A stretch of DNA of 6,328 bases from an uncultured Saprospiraceae bacterium (GTDB taxonomy: Bacteria; Bacteroidota; Bacteroidia; Chitinophagales; Saprospiraceae): the NCBI GenBank assembly GCA_938039305.1, contig CALHUZ010000493.1, forward strand, positions 1 through 6,328, written 5' to 3'. Under the pieces are notes generated by a model, which was not told the DNA's origin, searched no databases, and was given only the letters and a program-made list of their open reading frames with translations. Shown here piece by piece: positions 1-6,289 of the stretch (the stretch's first letter is position 1; each line of letters opens with the position of its first letter). The translations under genes and the position numbers were made by a program.

Positions 1-11
1 TCTGGAGCAAG

Positions 12-55
12 AAAAGAGGGCAACAAGTATAGATCGGCCATAGTTATTACCCTCT
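12..55 (-). terminator. Probable rho-independent terminator of metY
   Basis: Read on the minus strand, a 12-bp stem begins 11 bases after the metY stop codon (arms 44-55 and 15-26, loop of 17 bases). It is followed by a short broken T-run (TCTTTTCTT). Two of the 12 pairs are G.U wobbles that exist only in the minus-strand RNA; on the plus strand they would be C/A mismatches. That supports leftward reading. The long loop and interrupted T-run make it a moderate rather than strong terminator. Confidence 0.5.
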
Positions 56-66
56 CGTTATTTTAA

Positions 67-1347
67 TTATCTTTTTCTAGCTGCTTTAAACGCAAGCTCA
101 AGATCTGCGATGATGTCATCGATGTGTTCTATGCCTACGCATAACCTGATCATATCATCCTTAACCCCTGCAGAAACAAGTTCTTTAGGTGTGAGCTGTC
201 GGTGTGTCGTTGATGCAGGGTGACATGCTAATGACTTAGCATCTCCGATATTTACTAATCGCTTGAATACTTCAAGTGCGTCATAAAACTTCACTGCTTT
301 CTTATAACCTCCTTTAATGCCAAATGTCATCAGTGAGGCAGGTGCTCCACCAGTATATTTTTTAGCAAGCTTGTAGTATGGACTGCTTTTAAGGCCGCCA
401 TAATTTACCCAAGCTACTTGCTTGTGACCTTCAAGGTATTTGGCGACAGCCAGGGCATTCTCGCAATGACGCTCCATACGAAGAGCTAATGTCTCAATAC
501 CCTGCAAAATCAAAAATGAATTGAAAGGAGAAAGAGCAGATCCAGTATTTCTCAAAGGCACTGTACGACATCTACCGATGTAAGCCGCTGCACCAAATGC
601 TTCGTTGTATACTACACCATGATAAGAAGCTTCAGGCTTCGAGAACTGAGGGAACTTCTCAGGATAATCTCCCCAAGGGAATTTTCCAGAATCGACGATG
701 ATACCACCAAGTGTAGTACCATGTCCGCCCATATACTTTGTCAATGAATGCACAACTATGTCAGCGCCATATGCGATCGGATTGATGAGCATAGGAGTCG
801 CTACAGTATTATCTACGATCAAAGGCACACCTTTTTTATGTGCGATTTTAGCGAGCTTTTCTATGTCTACGATATTACCAGCTGGGTTACCGATACTTTC
901 ACAATAGACAGCTTTAGTCTTATCATTGATGAGTTTTCCGATGTCTTTAGGATCATCACTCTCAGCGAACTGTACTTCTATACCCTGCTTAGGAAGCATA
1001 TGCTTGAACAAAGTATAAGTACCTCCATAAAGCAGTGGTGTTGAGACTATATTGTCTCCAGCCTCTGCGAGATTAAGTATTGAATAGTTAACTGCTGCAC
1101 TTCCTGCACTTACTGCAAGAGCTGCAACACCTCCTTCGAGTGCAGCCACTCTTTGCTCCAGAACATCAGCTGTTGGATTCATAATCCTTGTGTAGATGTT
1201 GCCAGCTACAGCAAGGTTAAATAAGTCTGCTCCGTGCTGAGCATTATCAAACTCGTAAGCTACAGTCTGGTAGATAGGCACTGCGACAGACTTAGTTGTA
1301 GGTTCACTCGTATACCCCGAGTGAATGGAAATTGTTTCTTTTTTCAT
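67..1347 (-). CDS. metY: O-acetylhomoserine sulfhydrylase (MetY-type, PLP-dependent)
   Basis: Cytoplasmic Cys/Met-metabolism PLP enzyme expected to convert O-acetylhomoserine and sulfide to homocysteine and acetate, the direct-sulfhydrylation route to methionine. The 426-residue protein is full length for MetY, which is longer than the ~380-400 residue MetB/MetC/MetZ relatives. Visible landmarks are the cofactor-phosphate YxR pair at 52-54 (from the neighbouring subunit in this family), the LYGGTY segment with ring-stacking Tyr107, Asp179 in VDNT for the pyridine nitrogen, the Schiff-base Lys204 in SLTKYMGGHG, and substrate-carboxylate Arg401 in RLCVGIE. The segment at about 221-270 (GKFPWGDYPE onward) is the characteristic MetY insertion. 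It is the last gene of the leftward unit, 47 bases after ligA, and is followed by a hairpin. No Shine-Dalgarno sequence precedes the ATG. No SAM riboswitch fits in the short gap, so any methionine control would act on the whole unit or through an unseen promoter. The choice of MetY over cystathionine synthase/lyase is inferred from length and insertion. Confidence 0.93.
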   Translation of the reverse strand: MKKETISIHSGYTSEPTTKSVAVPIYQTVAYEFDNAQHGADLFNLAVAGNIYTRIMNPTADVLEQRVAALEGGVAALAVSAGSAAVNYSILNLAEAGDNIVSTPLLYGGTYTLFKHMLPKQGIEVQFAESDDPKDIGKLINDKTKAVYCESIGNPAGNIVDIEKLAKIAHKKGVPLIVDNTVATPMLINPIAYGADIVVHSLTKYMGGHGTTLGGIIVDSGKFPWGDYPEKFPQFSKPEASYHGVVYNEAFGAAAYIGRCRTVPLRNTGSALSPFNSFLILQGIETLALRMERHCENALAVAKYLEGHKQVAWVNYGGLKSSPYYKLAKKYTGGAPASLMTFGIKGGYKKAVKFYDALEVFKRLVNIGDAKSLACHPASTTHRQLTPKELVSAGVKDDMIRLCVGIEHIDDIIADLELAFKAARKR

Positions 1348-1394
1348 GACTTTTAGATTTTTATGATGACGATATGCGCGCTGATTAAAAAGTA

Positions 1395-3509
1395 TCAGAC
1401 TCTCAAAGCTAAGAATTCTGATTCACTCATGATCTCCACGGTTCCTAATTCTTGAGCTTTCTTGAGTTTAGAGCCAGCCTTTTCGCCAGCGACGAGTATG
1501 TTAAGATTAGAGCTTACAGCGCTTATATTTTTTGCTCCTAATGCTTCAGCTATCTTTTTGGCCTCATTTCGAGTCATCTGCTCTAAGCTTCCTGTGAAGA
1601 GTATCGTCTTACCTAATAGTGGTGCGTCTTCTGCTACTTCGAGGGGCTTATCACTTTCTAATTGCTTTATATTGACACCATGTGCTTCGAGTTTTCTGAT
1701 GACATCTATATTGTCTTGGATACTGAAGTAGGCCATCACATTTTTGGCTACTACGGGGCCTACGTCTTTTATAGATGTAAAGTGCTCAGTGTCCCAATGT
1801 TGGAGCGCATAGATGTCTTCTATCTCCTGTGCGATGAGCTTAGAAGCTTTCTTTCCGAGGTGATGTATGCTTAGACTATAGAGTAGCCGAGAGAGTGGAT
1901 TAGACTTAGCTTTTCCAATTGCACTCTCTAGTTTGTCGGCTGACTTTTTGCCAAACCCTTCCAATTGAGCTATCTCTTGATAATCTAAGTTGTAGATGTC
2001 ACTGACATCTTTTATCCAACCTAATTTGAAAAATCGATCTACATATGACTTCCCAAATCCATCTATATCCATCGCGTCTTTTGACACGTGAAATATTATT
2101 TTCTGAAGCGTCTGCTCACCACAAGTACAGTTCGTACATCGCCAAGCTGATTCGCCTTCTGACCGAAGTAGTTGTACTCGCTCCACATCATTAAATGGAC
2201 AAATCTCTGGGAAGTTAATCACCTCTTCTTCTCCAGTTCTGAGATCAGGAAGAGACTTAACTATATAAGGTATCACATCTCCTGCTCTTTCGATGATGAT
2301 GCGATCTCCTATACGCAGATCTTTTGATTTGATAAACTCTTCGTTGTGCAGTGATATGGAAGAGACAGTGACTCCAGCTAGCTGCGTTGGAGTGACTTTT
2401 GCAACAGGAGTTATCGAACCTATTTTTCCTACTTGATAAGTTACGTTTTCTAAAGTCGTCGTTGCTTGCTTTGCCTTGAACTTATATGCTATGGCCCATT
2501 TAGGATGGTGTTGTGTATATCCACATTTTTCTTGTATTTCGCGACTGTTGACTTTGACAACCATGCCGTCTATCTCATATGGATAAGCCTCTCTCTTTCC
2601 TTCCCAAGCGCTTACTTTTTTAATCACCTCATCTATGTCCTTACAGATGAGTTCGGAAGGATCTTCTAGTTTAAAGCCAAGCTGACTTAATAATTCTATC
2701 TGTTGCTGATGAGTATTGATACTGGCCAGCATGTCTTCATCATTTTTGCCTGAGGCAAATCCTATTTGATATAAGAACACTTCTATACCTCTATCTCTGG
2801 TGTCAGTTGGCTGCTTCATTCTAAGTCCTCCTGCAGCTGAGTTTCTGGGATTAGCAAATTCAGAAAGACCTAGCTTGAGGCGACTTTTATTAAGCTCTTC
2901 AAATATGTCTTTTCTAATTACGGCCTCACCTCTTAGTTCTGCTTTAACGATACCAGCTTTTGAGAATGCTGCATGTAGGGGGACTGATTTTAATGTCTTG
3001 ACATTGAGTGTGATGTCTTCACCCATTGCTCCGTTGCCTCGTGTAGCAGCTCTTATATATTGGTCATTTTCATATACTATAGCGACGCTTCCACCATCAA
3101 ATTTTGGTTCAAGGCAGTAAGCTAACGAATCATGCTCTTGAAGGCCTGCAAGCTTTCTAATTGTTTGATCAAACTTCTTAAGATCTTCAGCATTATATGA
3201 ATTGTCTAAGGACAGCATGGGTACTGTATGCGCGACAGAAGGAAAGTCTTCTGTAAGATCACTACTTACTCTTTGAGTAGGAGAATCTGGTGTGATAAGA
3301 TCGGGATGCTGAGTTTCTATAGATTCTAATTGCTTGTAGAGTTGATCATATTCAAAATCGGATATAACAGGATCGTTCTTGATGCTATAGCGCCATTCAT
3401 GATATCTTAGAATATCTCTTAGAGAGGAAATATCTAACGCTGATGAGGGATTAGCTAAGAACTGTTTGGTTACTTTATAATATTGACTCTGAAGCTCTTT
3501 CTGATACAT
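1395..3509 (-). CDS. ligA: NAD-dependent DNA ligase LigA
   Basis: Seals 3'-OH/5'-phosphate nicks in duplex DNA using NAD+, joining Okazaki fragments and finishing repair. The 704-residue protein has the full domain order. NMN-binding domain Ia spans about 25-105 (Tyr41, Asp51, Tyr54, Asp55). The nucleotidyltransferase core holds adenylated Lys136 in EPKFDGG, RGE at 193-195, FANPRNSAAG at 218-227 and DGMVVKV at 314-320. The OB fold lies at about 350-430, a Cys cluster at 437-463, helix-hairpin-helix repeats at about 478-600, and a C-terminal BRCT domain at about 628-704 with LFTG and AGSKLKKA. Odd points: the second Cys of the usual CPxC is Asn440 (CPFN), an extra Cys461 sits between Cys458 and Cys463, residue 42 is Ser where His/Tyr is usual, and residue 159 is Asn in RGNG where RGDG is common. 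An in-frame TAG two codons upstream leaves this ATG as the first possible ATG. It lies 23 bases after the acyltransferase and 47 before metY. Confidence 0.97.
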   Translation of the reverse strand: MYQKELQSQYYKVTKQFLANPSSALDISSLRDILRYHEWRYSIKNDPVISDFEYDQLYKQLESIETQHPDLITPDSPTQRVSSDLTEDFPSVAHTVPMLSLDNSYNAEDLKKFDQTIRKLAGLQEHDSLAYCLEPKFDGGSVAIVYENDQYIRAATRGNGAMGEDITLNVKTLKSVPLHAAFSKAGIVKAELRGEAVIRKDIFEELNKSRLKLGLSEFANPRNSAAGGLRMKQPTDTRDRGIEVFLYQIGFASGKNDEDMLASINTHQQQIELLSQLGFKLEDPSELICKDIDEVIKKVSAWEGKREAYPYEIDGMVVKVNSREIQEKCGYTQHHPKWAIAYKFKAKQATTTLENVTYQVGKIGSITPVAKVTPTQLAGVTVSSISLHNEEFIKSKDLRIGDRIIIERAGDVIPYIVKSLPDLRTGEEEVINFPEICPFNDVERVQLLRSEGESAWRCTNCTCGEQTLQKIIFHVSKDAMDIDGFGKSYVDRFFKLGWIKDVSDIYNLDYQEIAQLEGFGKKSADKLESAIGKAKSNPLSRLLYSLSIHHLGKKASKLIAQEIEDIYALQHWDTEHFTSIKDVGPVVAKNVMAYFSIQDNIDVIRKLEAHGVNIKQLESDKPLEVAEDAPLLGKTILFTGSLEQMTRNEAKKIAEALGAKNISAVSSNLNILVAGEKAGSKLKKAQELGTVEIMSESEFLALRV

Positions 3510-3532
3510 TTCCTAATAAGTTATATGGTGCT

Positions 3533-4078
3533 TTATGTGATACTGTAAGCAGGAACTTTGCCTTTTACTCCTTTGAACATTTGTCTTATAAATTCTATCT
3601 CTTTTTCTCCTTCGCCTTTGACTTTGTAGGTAGGTAATATCCTAATCACTTTTGCAGCATAGTCAAAAGCAATAGGTATGATAGGTACGTCTGCATGGAG
3701 TGCTATATAGTAGAAGCCTGATTTGAATTTTTCTACCTTTTTTCTGGTTCCCTCTGGAGTCATCAATATAGCATGTTCATCTTTAGACATGAAGTCCGCT
3801 ACTGCCTGTCCTACGAGATTGTTATTCTTAGATCTATCTACTGGTAGTCCACCAAGTTTAGTCAAGATAAAACCTATTAAGCCTTTGAATAATTCTTGCT
3901 TACCATAGAAAGGCACTTTCATATCTAACCAGAATTTCACAAGAATACCGATTGGGAAATCCATCATAGATGTATGAGGAGCAACTATGAGTATCTTCTT
4001 CTTCAACTCACTTGGATACCTGCCTTGTAGCCTCCACCCGATAAGATGAAAGACCTTCTTAGCTATGCATCGAACCAT
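3533..4078 (-). CDS. PlsC-family lysophospholipid acyltransferase (soluble/short form)
   Basis: Member of the glycerolipid acyltransferase (LPLAT/PlsC) family, which transfers an acyl chain to a lysophospholipid or glycerol-phosphate at the membrane surface. All four family blocks are present in order: catalytic HxxxxD as His35-TSMM-Asp40, the GGLPVDR block at 76-82, EGTR at 109-112 (glycerol-phosphate contact in the family), and the VPIIPI block at 131-136. At 181 residues it is shorter than classical PlsC (about 240), lacks the long N-terminal membrane helix, and ends soon after block IV. Attachment may rely on the amphipathic, Lys/Arg-rich N-terminus (inferred). An in-frame TGA two codons upstream makes this ATG the outermost one. 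It is the first gene of the leftward unit; ligA begins 23 bases downstream. The exact substrate (lysophosphatidate versus another acyl acceptor, such as an amino-lipid) cannot be told from sequence, so no gene symbol is given. Confidence 0.88.
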   Translation of the reverse strand: MVRCIAKKVFHLIGWRLQGRYPSELKKKILIVAPHTSMMDFPIGILVKFWLDMKVPFYGKQELFKGLIGFILTKLGGLPVDRSKNNNLVGQAVADFMSKDEHAILMTPEGTRKKVEKFKSGFYYIALHADVPIIPIAFDYAAKVIRILPTYKVKGEGEKEIEFIRQMFKGVKGKVPAYSIT

Positions 4079-4187
4079 ATTTCAGTCGTATTCGTGATCA
4101 TTCTAATAAAGATGATATTTTAATTGTCGGGTTTATCCCTAATTCTGTGTACCCTAAAAGAGTAGTCTAACATATAGAATATTTATG

Positions 4188-4217
4188 CAAATATGACTTT
4201 TCAACACTGAATGCAAA
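4188..4217 (-). promoter_or_regulatory. Candidate Bacteroidota promoter for the acyltransferase-ligA-metY unit
   Basis: On the minus strand, TTTG (4214-4217) is followed after 18 bases by CATATTTG (4188-4195). This matches the Bacteroidota primary-sigma pattern of TTTG near -33 and TAnnTTTG near -7, with one mismatch (C for the first T) and a slightly short spacer. Transcription would begin near 4180-4185, giving a leader of about 100 bases before the acyltransferase ATG. Both boxes lie in copies of the 7-mer ATGCAAA (plus strand, 4185-4191 and 4211-4217). Such short motifs arise by chance in AT-rich DNA, so this is a candidate only. Confidence 0.42.
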
Positions 4218-4262
4218 GCATCTTTTGAGAGTTTAAATTTCTAATAAGGAACAGATATACGA

Positions 4263-4315
4263 TTCGGCGAATATATTGTAACGTGACATTGAATGAGTTA
4301 CACTTCTGGGCCGAA
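4263..4315. repeat. Nested inverted repeats in the divergent intergenic region
   Basis: An outer pair TTCGGC (4263-4268) / GCCGAA (4310-4315) encloses an inner pair TGTAAC (4277-4282) / GTTACA (4297-4302). The arms are separated by a nearly symmetric internal loop of 8 and 7 bases, and the apical loop is 14 bases. Each arm is only 6 bp, so chance is possible. If real it could be an operator or a structured 5' leader of the TPR transcript. It is not followed by a T-run, so it is not a terminator. Confidence 0.3.
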
Positions 4316-4486
4316 ATTATAAGACTTTTAACTTATGTGTATTTATTTGTATTTCAAACATATAATGCCTTTTGTCCATGCAAAATATATATGTAGAGAT
4401 GTGGAAAAAAAAGGTGGGTATAAATTTTGAATAGGGGTGTTTTACTTATCTTGCCACCTGATTGTAGTCCCTATACGTTAGAACCT

Positions 4487-5890
4487 ATGGATAGTAGAAC
4501 GAAAGTTTCTCCTAATTTGCTCAGTCTCATCGAGGAGTATGAGCATAACGAACAAGAAGGAAGAATTCTCTACCTCAATGATAGAGAGTATCAAGATATA
4601 ATAGCATACTACGATGATGAAGGCGAGTATCAACAAGCCATCAGCGTCATTAACAATGCTATCAAGCAATATTCATTTAGATCGGATTATCTTATTCTTA
4701 AGGCAAGAGTGCTGATCAAGCAAGGCCTTATGAATGATGCAATGGAAGTCATCAATAGAGCTGAAGTCATCTCACCGAAAGAGACAGAACTTCAACTTTT
4801 AAAAGTCAATATCTATATTCATCAGAAGAACTTTGATGATGCGATTCTTTTGATAGAAGATCTAAAAGCATTTGCGTCTAAGCAAGAATTAGAAGATGTA
4901 TTGATTGCTGAATCTTTCTTTTACGAAAGTGTTCAAGAATTTGATCGCATGTTCCAATGCCTTAAGAGTGTATTGATACTTAACCCTGACAATGAAGAAG
5001 CATTGTATCTGATGGGTGCCAGTGTTGAGCAAAGCAGAAATTTTGAGGAGAGCATTTTACTTCATAACGTGATAGTAGAAAATCATCCTTATAACTGTTT
5101 AGCATGGTATAACCTGGGCCATTCATATGCTAACGTTGGAGAATACGAAAAAGCCATCGAGGCCCTTGAGTATACTTATATAATCAATCCACGATTTGAA
5201 GCAGGCTATCTTGATTGTGCTGAGTATTGCAGAGATCGTTCTATGTATAACAAGGCGCTGGAAATATACAAAGAAGCACTTGATATATTTGGAGCAGAGT
5301 TTGACTTATTGATGGCTATTTCCGAATGTCAGTATGCATTAGGACAAGTAGATCACGCTAAGAGATCATTATTCGAAGCTATTGAGATGGATTCTTATAG
5401 TGAAGAAGCGTACTTCTTGCTCGCGAGATGTTATATGGACAACAAGGATTGGAGAAGCGCCGTGAAAGTACTTCGCAAAGCACTTTCGATAGAAAATCAA
5501 GTCGAGGAGTACTATCATGCTCTTGGCAAATGCTACGTAGCGTTAGAAGATAAAAATAGAGCTATATACTATCTTAAGAAGGCTGCTGTCAAAGGTTGTG
5601 AGCTATCTAACTATTGGGAAGACTATGTAATCTACCTTATGTCATTGCATACGTACAGAGACGCTTTAGATGTCATAGAAGATAGTGAGAAATATACTTT
5701 CAGCTATAGATTACAATATTTGGAAGCGGCTTGTCACATAGGCCTTAAAGATGTAAAGAAGGGGCTTTCTCTTTTAGAAGAAGCTTTGATTGAATCATTT
5801 GATGATCACAATACTCTTTTCGAAATACCAAGTGATATATATGATCACAAGGACGTTAAATCAATCTTGAACTACTTTGAGAATCAGTAA
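4487..5890 (+). CDS. Cytoplasmic TPR-repeat protein of unknown function
   Basis: I do not recognise a named family beyond tetratricopeptide (TPR) repeats, which form helical solenoids that bind other proteins. From this ATG the protein is 467 residues, nearly all degenerate 34-residue helix pairs, roughly ten or more. The clearest repeats, numbered from this ATG, are at about 205-238 (AWYNLGHSYANVGEYEKAIE), 305-338 (EEAYFLLARCYMDNKDWRSA) and 340-373 (YYHALGKCYVALEDKNRAIY). Earlier ones centre on GEYQQAISV, GLMNDAMEV, NFDDAILLI and NFEESILLH. There is no signal peptide, membrane helix or enzymatic domain, and the composition is acidic, so a cytoplasmic scaffold is inferred. The frame stays open to an upstream TTG at 4427, which would add 20 residues. 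I prefer ATG 4487 because the added stretch is hydrophobic, Pro-rich and unlike the repeats. It is transcribed alone, divergent from the acyltransferase unit, and ends 39 bases before a strong terminator. Confidence 0.85.
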   Translation: MDSRTKVSPNLLSLIEEYEHNEQEGRILYLNDREYQDIIAYYDDEGEYQQAISVINNAIKQYSFRSDYLILKARVLIKQGLMNDAMEVINRAEVISPKETELQLLKVNIYIHQKNFDDAILLIEDLKAFASKQELEDVLIAESFFYESVQEFDRMFQCLKSVLILNPDNEEALYLMGASVEQSRNFEESILLHNVIVENHPYNCLAWYNLGHSYANVGEYEKAIEALEYTYIINPRFEAGYLDCAEYCRDRSMYNKALEIYKEALDIFGAEFDLLMAISECQYALGQVDHAKRSLFEAIEMDSYSEEAYFLLARCYMDNKDWRSAVKVLRKALSIENQVEEYYHALGKCYVALEDKNRAIYYLKKAAVKGCELSNYWEDYVIYLMSLHTYRDALDVIEDSEKYTFSYRLQYLEAACHIGLKDVKKGLSLLEEALIESFDDHNTLFEIPSDIYDHKDVKSILNYFENQ

Positions 5891-5929
5891 GGTCAAGTAA
5901 TAGATATACTCAATTCATAACTAAAACTC

Positions 5930-5964
5930 AAGGTTGTTATCTACACAGATAGCAACCTTTTTTT
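5930..5964 (+). terminator. Strong rho-independent terminator of the TPR gene
   Basis: A 13-bp stem (5930-5942 with 5947-5959) closes on the tetraloop ACAC and runs straight into seven Ts (5958-5964). The single non-Watson-Crick pair is T5937 with G5952. This is a U.G wobble in plus-strand RNA but an A/C mismatch on the other strand, so it is built for rightward transcripts. It lies 39 bases after the TPR stop. Confidence 0.92.
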
Positions 5965-6170
5965 ATGAAAAGTGGTGAGAGCGACTTTTGTAAACTTATC
6001 AATGTACTAGCTCCATATCGCCGCAGTCAACTGTTCTACTTGAACAGCAGTCAATTTCTATGTGAGATGAATGTGTTGATACTCTCGTACTTCACTAAAA
6101 TAAATGTGATTGATATAGATGAAGGTTAGAAGTCTTCCTTGCCCTTTGGATTAGACACTGAACAAGGCAT
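5965..6170. other. Intergenic spacer between converging terminators
   Basis: About 205 bases lie between the TPR terminator and the leftward terminator. A plus-strand ATG ORF of 54 codons (5965-6129) sits here, but its ATG abuts the terminator T-run and the protein shows no recognisable domain, so I do not call it a gene. The only other structure is the short repeat/hairpin at 6023-6054. Confidence 0.55.
6023..6054. repeat. Short direct repeat flanking a small hairpin
   Basis: Two copies of GCAGTCAA (6023-6030 and 6047-6054) flank a 6-bp inverted repeat, CTGTTC (6031-6036) / GAACAG (6042-6047), with the 5-base loop TACTT. There are no T-run and no transposase nearby. It could be a minor protein-binding site, a replication-slippage remnant, or chance. 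Confidence 0.3.
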
Positions 6171-6204
6171 AAAAAAAGCCCATTCCAATTTCTCGGAATG
6201 AGCT
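6171..6204 (-). terminator. Rho-independent terminator for a leftward gene beyond the window
   Basis: Read on the minus strand, arms AGCTCATTCC (6204-6195) and GGAATGGGCT (6186-6177) form a 10-bp stem with an 8-base loop. The stem is followed by a T-run (complement of the A-run 6171-6177). One pair is U.G only in minus-strand RNA (6201 with 6180) and is a C/A mismatch on the plus strand, which fixes the direction. It implies a minus-strand gene entering from the right edge. Confidence 0.85.
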
Positions 6205-6289
6205 CTGATATCAACGAAAATAAAATCGGTTTCTCAAATGTATATCACCGTTCTTGATTTATCAACATATATGAAGAAAATAAATCTTT

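Larger units (their letters stand above)
4079..4486. other. Divergent intergenic region, no gene seen
   Basis: About 400 bases separate the leftward acyltransferase start from the rightward TPR start. The stretch is AT-rich with stops in all frames at short intervals. It holds the leftward promoter candidate at 4188-4217 and nested inverted repeats at 4263-4315. I looked for a rightward TAnnTTTG and found only off-register near-matches: TATAAATTTTG at 4419-4429, which has no TTTG at the right distance upstream, and TATAATGCCTTTTG at 4361-4374, with TTTG at 4346-4349. I do not call a rightward promoter. No tRNA-like cloverleaf or recognised riboswitch core is visible. Confidence 0.6.

Noticed and set aside
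698..1044. Plus-strand open frames inside metY (698-907 and 748-1044)
   Set aside because: They are antisense shadows of an intact, highly conserved enzyme gene and encode no recognisable protein.
1348..1394. Possible riboswitch or promoter between ligA and metY
   Set aside because: 47 bases are too few for a SAM riboswitch; only a short GCGCGC self-complementary stretch is present, with no TAnnTTTG box.
1462..3120. Several plus-strand open frames of about 67-106 codons opposite ligA
   Set aside because: All are antisense to conserved LigA domains, have low-complexity hydrophobic translations and no start context of their own.
3510..3514. AGGA just before the ligA ATG as a Shine-Dalgarno site
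   Set aside because: It ends only one or two bases from the ATG, too close for normal ribosome binding, and the other genes lack such sites.
3723..3908. Plus-strand 61-codon frame opposite the acyltransferase
   Set aside because: Antisense shadow covering the EGTR and GGLPVDR blocks of the real gene.
4079..4486. tRNA, CRISPR or insertion-sequence remnant in the divergent gap
   Set aside because: No cloverleaf, no regularly spaced repeats, no terminal inverted repeats with transposase fragments.
4478..4669. Minus-strand 63-codon frame over the start of the TPR gene
   Set aside because: Antisense to the TPR coding region; the hydrophobic look comes from the complement of acidic codons, with no supporting promoter.
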